A DNA stretch of 64,000 nt from Sphingobium sp. HWE2-09 (GCF_035989265.1 NZ_JAYKZX010000003.1:1364001-1428000), one strand, 5' to 3'; shown: positions 47,274-57,398, numbered from the stretch's first letter. Notes: a model not told the origin generated them from the letters alone. Made by a program: numbers and translations.

Positions 47274-48164
47274 CTATTGCGGCGCATCCTCTAAGCGCGG
47301 GCGGTGGCCGACCGTCAGCGCGCTGCCTGCCGACGCGGCCATGATGCAGGCGATGGCGGTCCATTGCAGCGGCGTCAGCTGCTCGCCCAGCACGACGAAG
47401 CCTGCCAGCGCGCCCATGGCCGGGGCGGAACTGACCAGCAGGCCGAAGACATGGGCGGGTAGCCGCCGCATCGCTTCCATCTCCAGCGAATAAGGCAAGG
47501 CGCTGGACAGGAAAGCGATCGCCAGTCCGACGAGCAGGACGTGGGGCGATAGCAAGGCCGCGCCTGCATCCGCTACGCCCAGCGGCAGGATCAGGATCGC
47601 CGCCGCCAGCATCCCCCAGGCGACGGCGTCGCGCCCGACCGCGCCGGACACCCGCTTGCCGGTGACGATATAGAGCGCCCAGCAGGCGCCCGCCGCGCAG
47701 GCGAAGGCCACGCCGACGGGATCGAGCGCGGCATGATGCCGGACGGGGAGCAGCAGCAACAGCCCCGCAACCGCCGCCGCGAGCCACAGAAAGTCACGCG
47801 GTCGCCGGGAGCCGAACAGCACGACTGCGAGCGGCCCGGCGACTTCGATCGCGATCGCCACGCCCATGGGGATGCGCGCAAATGCTTCATAGATGCACAG
47901 GTTCATTAGGCCGAGCGTCGCGCCATAGAGAATCAGCCATGCGCGGCTGCCCTGCGGCACGGGGCGGCGCCATGGTCGTCGCACCAGCCACAGCAGGACC
48001 GCCGCCAGCGCGATACGCACCCCCGCGACCCCGGCCGCGCCGAGCAACGGAAACAAAGTCTTGGCGAAGGCTGCGCCGAAATTGACCGAAATCATCGACG
48101 CCAGCACCGCGCCCATGCCCACCAGCGCCGCGCCGCGTCCATCCTGCCGATCGTGCATGTCCAT
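47274..48164 (-). CDS. EamA/DMT family transporter (RhtA-like)
   Basis: A 296-residue inner membrane protein with about ten helices in two EamA halves. MISVNFGAAFAKTLFPLLGA starts the first half; FARIPMGVAIAIEVAGPLAV, then FSRRPRDFLWLAAAVAGLLL (as GSRRPRDFLW) marks the middle; SSALPYSLEMEAMRRLPAHV, then LLVSSAPAMGALAGFVVLGE ends the second. RhtA-type members export threonine or homoserine, but the substrate here is inferred only. Divergent from an MFS gene. Confidence 0.88.
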   Translation of the reverse strand: MDMHDRQDGRGAALVGMGAVLASMISVNFGAAFAKTLFPLLGAAGVAGVRIALAAVLLWLVRRPWRRPVPQGSRAWLILYGATLGLMNLCIYEAFARIPMGVAIAIEVAGPLAVVLFGSRRPRDFLWLAAAVAGLLLLLPVRHHAALDPVGVAFACAAGACWALYIVTGKRVSGAVGRDAVAWGMLAAAILILPLGVADAGAALLSPHVLLVGLAIAFLSSALPYSLEMEAMRRLPAHVFGLLVSSAPAMGALAGFVVLGEQLTPLQWTAIACIMAASAGSALTVGHRPRLEDAPQ

Positions 48165-48229
48165 ATGATGAGCCTATAGTCGATCGCCGAAAGATCACGA
48201 GCGCAGAGTGATGCTGCGGCCCCCGCGAT

Positions 48230-48254
48230 TGCATATCGCGCCGCCGCATATGCA
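48230..48254. promoter_or_regulatory. Candidate operator (inverted repeat)
   Basis: TGCATAT and ATATGCA, a perfect 7-bp inverted repeat with an 11-bp spacer, between divergent transporter genes (starts at 48164 and 48349). Suited to a dimeric regulator, but no regulator gene is adjacent. Confidence 0.3.
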
Positions 48255-48348
48255 CAAAATGCAGACAGTCGCGGGGTTGACCCGCGCTGTCATCGCGCCC
48301 ATTTGCCAGCTTTCCACAATATTTCTGCATTGCAGCATGGAGCTTGCC

Positions 48349-49545
48349 ATGGGTGCCCAACCCCAAAAGGCGCATCCCGCGCTCGTCCTGTTCGCCCTTG
48401 CGGTCGGCGCCTTCGCGATCGGCACGACCGAATTTGCGTCGATGAGCCTGCTGCCCTTCTTTGCGCGCGACCTGCATATCGATGCGCCGACCGCCGGCAA
48501 TGCGATCAGCGCCTATGCGCTGGGCGTGGTGGCGGGCGCGCCGATCATCGCCGCGTTCGGCGCGCGCCTGCCGCGCCGGACGTTGCTGATCGGCCTGATG
48601 GCGATGTTCGCCATCGCCAATGGCCTGTCCGCCCTGTCGCCCAGCTATCCTTGGCTGCTGCTGTTCCGCTTCCTGTCCGGCGTGCCGCATGGCGCCTATT
48701 TCGGCGTCGCCGCGCTCGTCGCCGCCAGCCTGGTGCCGTTCGAAAAGCGCACGCTGGCGATCGCCAAGGTCATGTCCGGCCTGACGGTCGCCACCGTGAT
48801 CGGCGTGCCGGTCGCCAACTGGATGGGGCAGGTGCTGGGCTGGCGATCAGGCTTCTTCGTCGTCACCGCGCTGGCGGTCGCGACGGTGACGCTGGTCGCG
48901 CTCTACGCCCCGCGCGATGCGGGCGATCCCAAAGCCAGCCCGATGCGCGAGTTGACGGCGCTCAGCAAAGTGCAGGTGTGGTTGACGCTGCTGACCGGCG
49001 CAATCGGCTTTGGCGGCATGTTCGCAGTCTATACCTATGTCGCGTCCACCATGATCGATGTGACCCATGTGTCGGAAACCTATGTGCCGCTCGTCCTCAT
49101 GATCTTCGGCGTCGGGCTGACGCTGGGCAATCTGGCGGCGGCTTGGGCGGCGGACCGGGCGCTCAACCGCACCGTGATCGGCGTGCTGTTGTGGAGCGCG
49201 GTATCGCTGGCGCTGTTCCCATTGATGGCGGGCAATATCTGGACGCTCGGCCTCAACATCTTCCTGATCGGCATCGGCGGCGGGCTGGGCACGCCGTTGC
49301 AGGCGCGGCTGATGAACGTGGCGGGCGATGCGCAGACGCTGGCGGCGGCGCTGCACCACAGCGCGTTCAACATGGCGAACGCGCTTGGTCCATGGCTGGG
49401 CGGCCTGTCGATCGCCGCGGGCTATGGCCTGGTGTCGACCGGCTGGATCGGCAGCGCGCTGGCGCTGGGCGGGCTGTCGATCTTCCTGATCGCCATCGCG
49501 CTCGAGCGGCGGCCGTTGGCGGCGGTGCCTGCGGCAGCGGAATGA
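48349..49545 (+). CDS. MFS transporter (AraJ/sugar-efflux-like)
   Basis: A 398-residue major facilitator. ATG 48349 (MGAQPQKAHPALVLFALAVG) has GGAG six bases upstream and begins just before the first helix; the open frame extends 47 codons further without family-like sequence. GAFAIGTTEFASMSLLPFFA, then SAYALGVVAGAPIIAAFGAR, and FLSGVPHGAYFGVAALVAAS are typical of the AraJ/Bcr-like arabinose/drug efflux group. About 12 helices. Substrate unknown. Confidence 0.9.
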   Translation: MGAQPQKAHPALVLFALAVGAFAIGTTEFASMSLLPFFARDLHIDAPTAGNAISAYALGVVAGAPIIAAFGARLPRRTLLIGLMAMFAIANGLSALSPSYPWLLLFRFLSGVPHGAYFGVAALVAASLVPFEKRTLAIAKVMSGLTVATVIGVPVANWMGQVLGWRSGFFVVTALAVATVTLVALYAPRDAGDPKASPMRELTALSKVQVWLTLLTGAIGFGGMFAVYTYVASTMIDVTHVSETYVPLVLMIFGVGLTLGNLAAAWAADRALNRTVIGVLLWSAVSLALFPLMAGNIWTLGLNIFLIGIGGGLGTPLQARLMNVAGDAQTLAAALHHSAFNMANALGPWLGGLSIAAGYGLVSTGWIGSALALGGLSIFLIAIALERRPLAAVPAAAE

Positions 49546-49631
49546 CCGCGCGTAGGTAGGCGGTTGAAGGCGGGGCACCACCCCGCTATCAGCGGCGCAT
49601 AAGACTTAGCAGGGCAAGAGGATGGCCGGGC

Positions 49632-50273
49632 ATGACCCCAGGACCCTTCACGCCCATGACCACGACCCTGCCGCCCCCCGCCCGTCCCCATAGCCTGGCC
49701 GAAGATGGCTATGCCATTGCCATCGGCTGCGCCTTCATCGCGCTGGGGCTAGTGCTGCTGAAAGCCGCCAATCTGGTGACGGGCGGCATGGCGGGGATTG
49801 CGCTGCTGCTATCCTATCTGGTCCATTGGTCGCCCGCGACCCTTTTCCTGCTGATCAACATTCCCTTCTTCCTGTTCGCCGGACGGGCGATGGGGGTGGC
49901 GTTCGGGTTGAAGACGCTGTTCGCCAATGTCGCGATCATGGCGGTAGGCCTCGCCATGCCCGCCGCGCTTCAGATCGCGCGGATCAGCCCGCTCTTCGCC
50001 GCCCTGTTCGGCGGATCGATCATCGGTTTCGGCATCCTGGCCATCGCGCGGCATGGCGCGGGCGTCGGCGGCGTGGGCGTCGTCGCGCTGATATTGCAAC
50101 GGTCGCGCGGGTGGAATGCCGGACGCACACAGATGCAGTGCGATATCGTCATCCTGCTGGCGTCGCTACCGGTGCTGAATGTCGAACGGTTCGGCCTGTC
50201 GATCCTGTCGGCCGCCGCGATCAATGCGGTGCTGTTCGTCAATCACCGGCCGGGGCGTTATATCGGTCATTGA
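49632..50273 (+). CDS. YitT family membrane protein
   Basis: A 213-residue integral membrane protein with about five helices. AIGCAFIALGLVLLKAANLV, then TGGMAGIALLLSYL and LFLLINIPFFLFAGRAMG match the YitT family N-terminal part, and the central GGSIIGFGILAIARHGAGVG is typical. Many YitT proteins have a C-terminal DUF2179 domain; this one ends after the membrane part (NHRPGRYIGH). Function unknown. ATG 49632 has AGAGGA upstream; ATG 49656 is an alternative. Confidence 0.87.
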   Translation: MTPGPFTPMTTTLPPPARPHSLAEDGYAIAIGCAFIALGLVLLKAANLVTGGMAGIALLLSYLVHWSPATLFLLINIPFFLFAGRAMGVAFGLKTLFANVAIMAVGLAMPAALQIARISPLFAALFGGSIIGFGILAIARHGAGVGGVGVVALILQRSRGWNAGRTQMQCDIVILLASLPVLNVERFGLSILSAAAINAVLFVNHRPGRYIGH

Positions 50274-50277
50274 GGGC

Positions 50278-50808
50278 TTACCCCTCGCACAGCGCCTTGT
50301 CGTCGCTGTCGCGGGCGCGCAGGGCGCTGGCGGCGTCATTGGCGATGCGGGGGAAGCTGACCCCCTCCAGCGTGCCGCGTCCCTGGCACAGGTCCGCGCA
50401 GGCCATATCGACCACGCCGGGCAACGACACCTGATCGCCATCATATTGGGCGACGACGATGCAGCGGTCGCCGCCCTTGAAGCTGAGGATCAGCTTGTCG
50501 CCTGCGCGCCGCGCCGTGCCCTGCCCCCGGCAGCTCTGGTCCTCGCCGAAATTGGCCTGGAGGCCGAAGCGGAACGACGCGTCCTTGGCCGGCATGACGC
50601 AGAGCAGGTCGCGTCCGGCCTCATGGCTGCGCTGGAACAGGCCGACAGGCGACGTCTTGCCGCTGTCGGTGATTGCGCCGCTTTCGATCGCCGCGCGTTC
50701 CAGGCCGGACGCGGGCGCGCTGTCCGATCCCGATGCAGCGTCAGCCACCGCCGGAGCGCGCTGGCACGCCGCCAGCAGCAGAAGCAGCGCCAGACTAGTC
50801 CGCGGCAT
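50278..50808 (-). CDS. Putative lipoprotein of unknown function
   Basis: A 176-residue protein with a lipobox: [20 protein letters not shown] (LAAC, Cys15), so it is probably lipid-anchored. The mature part has four or more cysteines ([37 protein letters not shown]) and ends [10 protein letters not shown]; disulfides are likely. I do not recognise the family. Its start overlaps the hisI stop by 14 bp on the same strand. Confidence 0.75.
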   Translation of the reverse strand: MPRTSLALLLLLAACQRAPAVADAASGSDSAPASGLERAAIESGAITDSGKTSPVGLFQRSHEAGRDLLCVMPAKDASFRFGLQANFGEDQSCRGQGTARRAGDKLILSFKGGDRCIVVAQYDGDQVSLPGVVDMACADLCQGRGTLEGVSFPRIANDAASALRARDSDDKALCEG

Positions 50809-51178
50809 CGACCGCCGGATCGATCATCGTCAGCCCGTCCGGCCCGACCCGGCGAAAGAAGCAGGAGCGCGCGCCGGTGTGGCAGGTGGGTCCGGCCGGA
50901 ACCGCCTTCACCCAGACCGCGTCCTGATCGCAATCGATGCGGATGTCGCGCACGCTGAGCATATGGCCGGACGTTTCGCCCTTCTTCCACAGCGCCTGGC
51001 GGCTGCGCGACCAGAAATGGGCAAGGCCGGTGTCGACCGTCAGGGCCAGCGCCTGCGCATTCATATGCGCGACCATCAGCAGTTCGCCGGTCGCCGCATC
51101 GGTGACCACGGCGGTGATCAGGCCATGATCGTCATATTTGGGATTGAGGGTCAGCCCCTTGTCGCGCGCATCGGTCAT
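50795..51178 (-). CDS. hisI: Phosphoribosyl-AMP cyclohydrolase
   Basis: Opens the purine ring of phosphoribosyl-AMP in histidine synthesis; 127 residues. ATG 51178 ([20 protein letters not shown]) fits the family start; the longer frame upstream runs into the tRNA. Metal-binding and catalytic motifs are [13 protein letters not shown] (three Asp and a Cys) and [13 protein letters not shown] (two Cys and a His). There is no hisE domain. A tRNA-His gene lies upstream. Confidence 0.95.
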   Translation of the reverse strand: MTDARDKGLTLNPKYDDHGLITAVVTDAATGELLMVAHMNAQALALTVDTGLAHFWSRSRQALWKKGETSGHMLSVRDIRIDCDQDAVWVKAVPAGPTCHTGARSCFFRRVGPDGLTMIDPAVDAAD

Positions 51179-51298
51179 GGGCGCGCTATAGAATATCGGG
51201 CGGGACGGTGGGAAACGCTTTTTCGCATGGGACAATGCGAAATACTGGCTGTCCCTGAGCGAGACAGCGCCCCTTCGGACAAGGGGATATAGCAGAAA

Positions 51299-51376
51299 TG
51301 GGGCGATCGACGGGATCCGAACCCGCGACCTCCGGTACCACAAACCGGCGCTCTAACCAACTGAGCTACGATCGCC
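51299..51376 (-). tRNA. tRNA-His (GTG)
   Basis: 78 nt with encoded CCA and the extra G-1 paired to C73 that is specific to tRNA-His. The acceptor stem GCGATCG pairs with CGATCGC, the T arm is GGTTCGGATCC, and CCGGT-TTGTGGT-ACCGG gives anticodon GTG. Confidence 0.95.
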
Positions 51377-51502
51377 ACAGGGGCCGAAAGCCCCGAGAGA
51401 AGCGCCACATATGCGGCCCATTACCGGTCGTCAAGCAGGCAAATGATGCCGGTCGGTCATTCATCCCGATCGATGACAGGGATTGGCCGCTATCGCGCGG
51501 CC

Positions 51503-52075
51503 TTATGGCGTGGGCACGGCGGCGCGCAGTTGGGCGCGCAGGTTGGTCAGTATGCGTTCCGGCACCGTGGGGCGGGTCGCGGCTGGCTTCCCTTTACGCA
51601 GGCGGGCGCGGTCCTTTTCGGGCGGATCGACGAAGCGGACGCGGACCGGCGCATGACCCTGCGCCCTGATCCCCAATTCTTCCGCCGCGCCGCGCGACAG
51701 GTCGATCACGCGGCCACGCCCCGAAAAAGGCCCGCGATCATTGACCCGGACCAGGATCGTGCGGCCGGTGTCGAGCGCCGTCACCTCGACATAGCTGGGC
51801 AGCGGCAGGCTGACATGGGCGGCGGTGAGCCACTTCGCACGAAAGCGTTCGCCATTGGCGGTGCAGTTACCCGATTCCGATCCGTACCAGCTGGCATAGC
51901 CCAGCATGTCGTAAGCGGGATCGGCGGCCGGGACATAGGTGGTGCCGCGCACCTTATAGGGCGGGCCGATCCTGACCGGCGTATCGCGTACCGGCCGGTA
52001 GTCGCCACCCGCGCAGGCGGACAAAGTCGCCAGCCCAAGAGTGATCCAGATCGTCCTGCCTGCCATTATCGCCAT
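51503..52075 (-). CDS. rlpA: RlpA-like septal-ring lytic transglycosylase
   Basis: An outer-membrane lipoprotein that acts on glycan strands lacking stem peptides at division sites; 190 residues. Lipobox ATLSACAGG (Cys about 21). The double-psi beta-barrel domain has LGYASWYGSESGNCTANGER, then FRAKWLTAAHVSLPLPSYVE and TILVRVNDRGPFSGRGRVID with the catalytic Asp in NDRGPF, then LSRGAAEELG. No SPOR domain follows the barrel (only about 45 basic residues), unlike E. coli RlpA, so septal targeting by SPOR is not expected. Confidence 0.92.
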   Translation of the reverse strand: MAIMAGRTIWITLGLATLSACAGGDYRPVRDTPVRIGPPYKVRGTTYVPAADPAYDMLGYASWYGSESGNCTANGERFRAKWLTAAHVSLPLPSYVEVTALDTGRTILVRVNDRGPFSGRGRVIDLSRGAAEELGIRAQGHAPVRVRFVDPPEKDRARLRKGKPAATRPTVPERILTNLRAQLRAAVPTP

Positions 52076-52292
52076 GCCGCCTTTCTATCGTCGGCAGGCC
52101 GAACGGTCGAGGCCGGGCGGGCAAAAGAAAAGGGACGCAAAGGCGATGCCCCTGGTCCCTTTTGCCTTTCGGCGTCCTGCTGCGTGGAGGGTGGCCCCCT
52201 GTCGCTGCATCACTCTCCTGAAAAACGTCCGGCCGCGATGCCGGTAGGTCGTCAAACGGCAGGCGCCCGCCGGACGGCAGGCGCCCTGTCCG

Positions 52293-52565
52293 TTAGTTGA
52301 CCGAATCCTTCAGGCCCTTGCCGGCCTTGAACTTCGGCTGCGTCGAAGCCTTGATGGTCATGGTCTCACCCGTGCGCGGGTTACGGCCGGTCGAGGCCTT
52401 GCGCTGGGAAACCGAGAAGGTGCCGAAACCTACGAGGCGCACTTCGTCGCCCTTCTTCAGCGCGCCGGTGATCGCGTCGAAAACGCCTTCCACCGCTTTG
52501 GTCGCGTCGTTCTTGTTGAGGCCGCTGCTTTCAGCAACCGTGCTGATCAGATCCTGCTTGTTCAT
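52293..52565 (-). CDS. HU family DNA-binding protein
   Basis: A 90-residue nucleoid protein (HupB-like). MNKQDLISTVAESSGLNKND, then EVRLVGFGTFSVSQRKASTG and RNPRTGETMTIKA are the family features. It lies downstream of lon on the same strand, an order common in proteobacteria. An imperfect hairpin with GGCGCC repeats follows at about 52262-52290 and may help termination. Confidence 0.96.
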   Translation of the reverse strand: MNKQDLISTVAESSGLNKNDATKAVEGVFDAITGALKKGDEVRLVGFGTFSVSQRKASTGRNPRTGETMTIKASTQPKFKAGKGLKDSVN

Positions 52566-52746
52566 GCCTTGGGAACCCCCTTGTGCTGTTGGTTGATTAG
52601 GAATTGCGGCGTAGGCGGCGCAATAAGGCGCGGATTTCCGCGCCTGTCAAAGAGAAAGCGACAAAGTCCTTCGCTTCGATCGAAATTTGCGCCCGCTTGC
52701 ACGAAATATGCCGAAACCAACGGCTATCCGCCGGTTTCGGCTTGAC

Positions 52747-55143
52747 TTAATGACGCAGCGCGGGATCGCTGTCGCGGCCCGGCCCATTGCTGGGCTGGGC
52801 AGCAAGGTCATCCTCTTCGGTCCAGGCGATCGCTTCGGGAACGGAGGCAAGCGCGCGGGCGAGCACTTCGTCCACATGGCTGACCGGTACGATTTCCAGC
52901 CCGTCGCGGATATTGGCCGGGATTTCCGCCAGATCCTTTTCATTTTCCTGCGGGATCAGCACCGTCTTGATGCCGCCGCGCAACGCCGCGAGCAGCTTTT
53001 CCTTGAGGCCGCCGATCGGCAACACCCGGCCGCGCAACGTGACTTCGCCGGTCATCGCCACATCCTTGTGCACGGGGATGCCGGTCAGCGTGGACACGAT
53101 GCAGGTCACCATGCCGATACCGGCGGACGGGCCATCCTTGGGCACGGCGCCTTCGGGCAGATGGATATGGATATCCTTGCGATTGAAGATGCTGGGCTTG
53201 ATGCCATAGCCCGGCGAGCGGGCGCGCACGTAGGAAAAGGCGGCCTGCACCAATTCGTTCATGACTTCGCCCAGCTTGCCGGTCGTCTTGATCATGCCCT
53301 TGCCGGGCACGGTCACCGCCTCGATCGTCAGCAATTCGCCGCCGACTTCGGTCCAGGCCAGACCCGTCACCGCGCCGATCTGATCCTCTTCCTCACCCAT
53401 GCCATGCCGGAATTTGCGGACACCGGCATAGTCGGCCAGATTGTCGGGCGTGATGACGACCTTGTCATAGGCGCCTTCCAATATCTTGCGCAGAGCCTTG
53501 CGGGCGAGGCGCGCGACTTCGCGTTCCAGCGTGCGGACGCCCGCTTCACGGGTATAGTAGCGGATCAGGTCGCGCACGGCGTCTTCGGTGACGATGAACT
53601 CGCCATCCTTCAGGCCATGCGCCTCGACCTGCTTGGCGACCAGATGACGCTGGGCGATCTCGACCTTCTCATCCTCGGTATAGCCTTCGAGCCGGATGAT
53701 CTCCATGCGGTCGAGCAAAGGCTGCGGCAAATTCAACGAGTTGGCGGTCGTCACGAACATGATGTCCGAAAGATCGACGTCGATTTCCAGATAATGGTCC
53801 TGGAACTTGCTGTTCTGTTCCGGGTCCAGCACTTCGAGCAGCGCGGACGCCGGATCGCCGCGGAAATCCTGACCCAGCTTGTCGATCTCATCCAGCAGGA
53901 ACAGCGGGTTCATCGTCCCCGCCTTTTTAAGGTTAGTGACGATCTTGCCTGGCAGCGAGCCGATATAGGTGCGGCGGTGGCCGCGAATTTCGGCCTCGTC
54001 GCGCACGCCGCCCAGCGACTGGCGCACGAACTCGCGCCCTGTCGCCTTGGCGATCGAGCGGCCGAGCGAGGTCTTGCCGACGCCCGGCGGGCCGACGAGG
54101 CAAAGGATCGGGCCTTTCAGCTTATTGGTGCGCGCCTGGACGGCGAGATATTCGATGATCCGGTCCTTGACCTTTTCCAGCGCAAAATGATCCTCGTCCA
54201 GGATATCCTGCGCTTTTTTGAGGTCATTCTTGACCTTGCCCTTCTTGCCCCAGGGCAGACCCAGCAGCACGTCGAGATAGTTGCGCACGACCGTGGCTTC
54301 CGCCGACATGGGCTGCATGCCTTTGAGTTTCTTCAACTCGGCCGTCGCCTTGGACCGGGCTTCCTTGCTCAGCTTGGTCTTGGCGATCTTCTCGGTCAGT
54401 TCGGCGAGTTCGTCGCCTTCCTCACCTTCGCCGTTGCCCAGCTCGCGCTGGATCGCCTTCAACTGCTCGTTGAGATAATATTCGCGCTGGGTCTTTTCCA
54501 TCTGGCGCTTCACGCGGCCACGGATCTTCTTTTCGACCTGGAGCACGCCCAGTTCGCCTTCCATAAAAGCGAACACCATTTCCAGGCGCTTGACCGGGTC
54601 GGCCTCCACGAGCAGCGACTGCTTGTCGGACACCTTGACGTTAATGTTCGCGGATACGGCGTCGGCCAAGCGACCGGCGTCCTCAATCTCGCGCAGCTGG
54701 ACCGGTGTTTCGGCAGGCAGCTTCTTGTTGAGTTTCGCGTAATTTTCGAACTGTTCGGCGACAGAGCGCATCAGCGCGGAGGCTTCGGGGCCGTCCGCGA
54801 CGATCTCCTGCACGTCATCGACATGAGCGATTAGATAGCCGTCCTGCGCGTCCATCGACGCCAGCTGGGCGCGATGCTTACCTTCCACCAGGACGCGGAC
54901 GGTGCCGTCGGGCAGCTTGAGCAACTGCAACACGATCGCCACGACGCCCGTATCATAGAGCGAATCCCGGCCCGGATCATCTTCCGCCGGGTCGAGTTGC
55001 GACACCAGGAAGATTTCCTTCGATCCTTCCATCGCGGCTTCCAAGGCAGCGACGCTCTTGTCGCGGCCGACGAAAAGCGGGACGATCATCTGCGGGAAGA
55101 CGACGATGTCGCGCAGCGGCAGAAGGGGATATTGCTCAGTCAT
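52747..55143 (-). CDS. lon: ATP-dependent protease Lon
   Basis: A AAA+ serine protease for damaged and regulatory proteins; 798 residues. The N-terminal LON domain begins [20 protein letters not shown]. The AAA+ module has Walker A in [18 protein letters not shown], Walker B in [12 protein letters not shown], and the sensor region [15 protein letters not shown]. The Ser-Lys dyad is in [14 protein letters not shown], with the Lys after [20 protein letters not shown] in [14 protein letters not shown]. The start is ATG 55143. Usually heat-inducible; no heat-shock promoter is identified here. Confidence 0.98.
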   Translation of the reverse strand: MTEQYPLLPLRDIVVFPQMIVPLFVGRDKSVAALEAAMEGSKEIFLVSQLDPAEDDPGRDSLYDTGVVAIVLQLLKLPDGTVRVLVEGKHRAQLASMDAQDGYLIAHVDDVQEIVADGPEASALMRSVAEQFENYAKLNKKLPAETPVQLREIEDAGRLADAVSANINVKVSDKQSLLVEADPVKRLEMVFAFMEGELGVLQVEKKIRGRVKRQMEKTQREYYLNEQLKAIQRELGNGEGEEGDELAELTEKIAKTKLSKEARSKATAELKKLKGMQPMSAEATVVRNYLDVLLGLPWGKKGKVKNDLKKAQDILDEDHFALEKVKDRIIEYLAVQARTNKLKGPILCLVGPPGVGKTSLGRSIAKATGREFVRQSLGGVRDEAEIRGHRRTYIGSLPGKIVTNLKKAGTMNPLFLLDEIDKLGQDFRGDPASALLEVLDPEQNSKFQDHYLEIDVDLSDIMFVTTANSLNLPQPLLDRMEIIRLEGYTEDEKVEIAQRHLVAKQVEAHGLKDGEFIVTEDAVRDLIRYYTREAGVRTLEREVARLARKALRKILEGAYDKVVITPDNLADYAGVRKFRHGMGEEEDQIGAVTGLAWTEVGGELLTIEAVTVPGKGMIKTTGKLGEVMNELVQAAFSYVRARSPGYGIKPSIFNRKDIHIHLPEGAVPKDGPSAGIGMVTCIVSTLTGIPVHKDVAMTGEVTLRGRVLPIGGLKEKLLAALRGGIKTVLIPQENEKDLAEIPANIRDGLEIVPVSHVDEVLARALASVPEAIAWTEEDDLAAQPSNGPGRDSDPALRH

Positions 55144-55302
55144 TCAGTCTCCGGGGCCGAAGAAGCGGCCCTCTCCTACGGTTCATCGCCATTATGGGGA
55201 TGCCCGTCGCAGCAATCAATTGCCAGCTATCATATGGCGAAACGATGAACCGAAGGTGATCGATCCGCCGTTTGGAAAATACGCTGCCGCGCATTTTCGG
55301 AA

Positions 55303-55381
55303 CCGCACCAGCCCTCTCCCCCACCCGGCCACCCAACGGCAGCATCATATGGGTGGCCGGGTGGGGAGAGGGCTGGTGCGG
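55303..55381. repeat. Large near-perfect inverted repeat after ybaB
   Basis: Left arm of 33 bases (55303-55335; CCGCACCAGCCCTCTCCC at its start) pairs with 55350-55381 except for one extra G/C in the run, around a 14-nt loop (55336-55349). It begins 8 bp past the 3' end of ybaB and ends 159 bp before the lon start. No T-run follows, so it is not a classical terminator. Confidence 0.88.
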
Positions 55382-55389
55382 CCAACTCA

Positions 55390-55713
55390 TCAAAAGGGCA
55401 GCTTGAAGCCGGGGGGCAGTGGCAGGCCTGCGGTCATCTTGCCCATTTCGGCGTTGCTGATTTCGTCCGCCTTCTTGCGCGCGTCGTTGAAGGCGGCGGT
55501 GATCAGGTCTTCCAAGATCGGCTTTTCCGACGGGGCCATCAACGTGTCGTCGATCGATACGCCCAGGATGCGGCCCTTGGCCGATGCGCGCACCTTGACC
55601 AGGCCGCCGCCCGCTGCGCCTTCGACTTCCAGCTTGTCCAGATTATCCTGCGCGCGTTGCAATTCTTCCTGAACACGGCTCGCCATGCCCAGGATTTCGT
55701 TCAAATCTTTCAT
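55390..55713 (-). CDS. YbaB/EbfC nucleoid-associated protein
   Basis: A 107-residue dimeric DNA-binding protein. MKDLNEILGMASRVQEELQR begins the helical part, and GLVKVRASAKGRILGVSIDD, then LITAAFNDARKKADEISNAE and GLPLPPGFKLPF match the family. It follows dnaX by 3 bp on the same strand, the usual dnaX-ybaB pair; recR is not present here. Confidence 0.96.
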   Translation of the reverse strand: MKDLNEILGMASRVQEELQRAQDNLDKLEVEGAAGGGLVKVRASAKGRILGVSIDDTLMAPSEKPILEDLITAAFNDARKKADEISNAEMGKMTAGLPLPPGFKLPF

Positions 55714-55716
55714 ATC

Positions 55717-57327
55717 TCAAGCACTCCATTGTTCGAGCGTATCGTCCAGCTCGGCATCGGGGAAGGCAGTCATCGCCGCCTTGACCACCGGGGTTTCCAA
55801 TATGTCGGCGCGGGCATCCGCCACCTTGCGCTGTTCCTGTTCCAGCAGGGTCGGTTCCCCGCCGGCATCGCTTTGCGCCAGTTTCCAGGCGACGCCGGTC
55901 ACGTCGCGCAGGGCCGGCAGCATCCGCGTGGCAAAGTCCGACGAGAGTTGCGGGGTCGGGCGATAGTCCAGTTCGGGCGGCGCATAGCGCACCAGTCCGA
56001 TACAATCATGCAGTTCCTGCGCCAGTTGCCCCTTGCCCTTCTGCCAGAAGGCTTCGATCAGGTCGGGAAAGGTGGCGGGCAGGCTGGCGGACGGGCTGGG
56101 TGACTGAGCAGCGGGCGGTGCGCCCGGTGCCGACGCCGGGGCAGCGGGCGCGCCTTCGCGCAGCATCCGCGCCAGTTCGCCAGGGTCGGGCATGGTGGCT
56201 GCGTGCATGACGCGCAACAGCGCCATTTCGCAGCTTTCGATCGGCAGGATGGCGCTAGCCACCTCGTCATGCCCCTTGAGCAACAATTGCCACAGGCGAT
56301 GGAGCGGCGCGAAGCCCAGTTGCGACGCCCATTCCGCCAGCGCGTCGCGCTCTTCGGCGGACTGGCCGGGGCTGACGATATCGCGGCCCGCCTTGACCAG
56401 CGTCACGGCATGGGTGAGTTCCAGCAGGCCGCGCATCAGCGCCAGCGGCTCGACGCCCAGCGCATAGTGATCGCGCACCGCGCCCAGCAAAGCGGCGGTG
56501 TCGCCCTCCAGCAGCAGGCCCAGCAGACGCCGCACCGATCCGCGATCGGACAGGCCCAGCATGTCGCGCACCTGCGCGGCGGTGACCATCGGCGCGGCAC
56601 CGTCGCCCATTTCCGCATGGGCGATCGCCTGGTCGAGGATGGAGAGGCCATCGCGCGCCGATCCCTCGGCCGCCTGCGCGATCAGTGCCAGCGCATCGGC
56701 TTCGGCCGCGACGCTTTCGGCCTCCACCACATGGGCGAAATGGGCGGCGAGCAGTTCGGCCGGGATGCGGCGCAGGTCGAAGCGCTGGCAGCGCGACAGC
56801 ACCGTCACCGGCACCTTGTTCACTTCGGTCGTGGCGAACAGGAATTTCACATGGGCCGGCGGCTCCTCCAGCGTCTTCAACAGCGCGTTGAAGGCGTTTT
56901 TGGAGAGCATATGGACTTCGTCGATGATGTAGATCTTGTAGCGCGCCGACACGGCGGCATAGCGCACCGCCTCGATAATCTCACGCACATCGTCCACGCC
57001 GGTATGGCTGGCGGCGTCCATTTCCACCACATCGATATGCCGACCCTCGGCGATGGCGACGCACGGTTCGCACACGCCGCACGGATCGATGGTGGGACCG
57101 CCCTGCCCGTCCGGGCCGATGCAGTTCAAGGCCTTGGCGATCAGCCGCGCGGTGGAGGTCTTGCCCACGCCGCGCACGCCGGTCATCAGGAAGGCATGGG
57201 CCAGTCGCCCCCGCTTGATCGCGTTGCCCAGCGTCTGGACCATCGCATCCTGCCCGATCAGCTCCCGAAAACTGCGCGGTCGATATTTGCGCGCCAGGAC
57301 GCGGTAGGGCTGCGGGGAATCGGACAT
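55717..57327 (-). CDS. dnaX: DNA polymerase III subunits gamma/tau
   Basis: Clamp-loader ATPase; 536 residues. MSDSPQPYRVLARKYRPRSF starts the family N-terminus. Walker A is GVRGVGKTSTARLIAKALNC; the zinc motif is DPCGVCEPCVAIAEGRHIDV preceded by a further Cys in LNCIG; Walker B and sensor 1 are YIIDEVHMLSKNAFNALLKT, then EEPPAHVKFLFATTEVNKVP. Domain III follows, with a short, Pro/Ala-rich region near 400-420 and a C-terminal part of about 110 residues. The SRP RNA gene lies just upstream on the same strand. Confidence 0.97.
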   Translation of the reverse strand: MSDSPQPYRVLARKYRPRSFRELIGQDAMVQTLGNAIKRGRLAHAFLMTGVRGVGKTSTARLIAKALNCIGPDGQGGPTIDPCGVCEPCVAIAEGRHIDVVEMDAASHTGVDDVREIIEAVRYAAVSARYKIYIIDEVHMLSKNAFNALLKTLEEPPAHVKFLFATTEVNKVPVTVLSRCQRFDLRRIPAELLAAHFAHVVEAESVAAEADALALIAQAAEGSARDGLSILDQAIAHAEMGDGAAPMVTAAQVRDMLGLSDRGSVRRLLGLLLEGDTAALLGAVRDHYALGVEPLALMRGLLELTHAVTLVKAGRDIVSPGQSAEERDALAEWASQLGFAPLHRLWQLLLKGHDEVASAILPIESCEMALLRVMHAATMPDPGELARMLREGAPAAPASAPGAPPAAQSPSPSASLPATFPDLIEAFWQKGKGQLAQELHDCIGLVRYAPPELDYRPTPQLSSDFATRMLPALRDVTGVAWKLAQSDAGGEPTLLEQEQRKVADARADILETPVVKAAMTAFPDAELDDTLEQWSA

Positions 57328-57398
57328 GGATAGGGTCTAGCCGTTCAGGAGGCTATTGTCGAAGCTGGAAGATTTGGGCTGGATGAAGCGTGGAGGGT

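Noticed and set aside
44035..47787. 1250-codon open frame on the minus strand across maeB and the L,D-transpeptidase
   Set aside because: It is antisense to two well-supported genes, is rich in Arg/His/Gln, and shows no family motifs. Such frames are common opposite high-GC genes.
52687..54834. 715-codon plus-strand frame opposite lon
   Set aside because: Shadow of lon; composition not protein-like.
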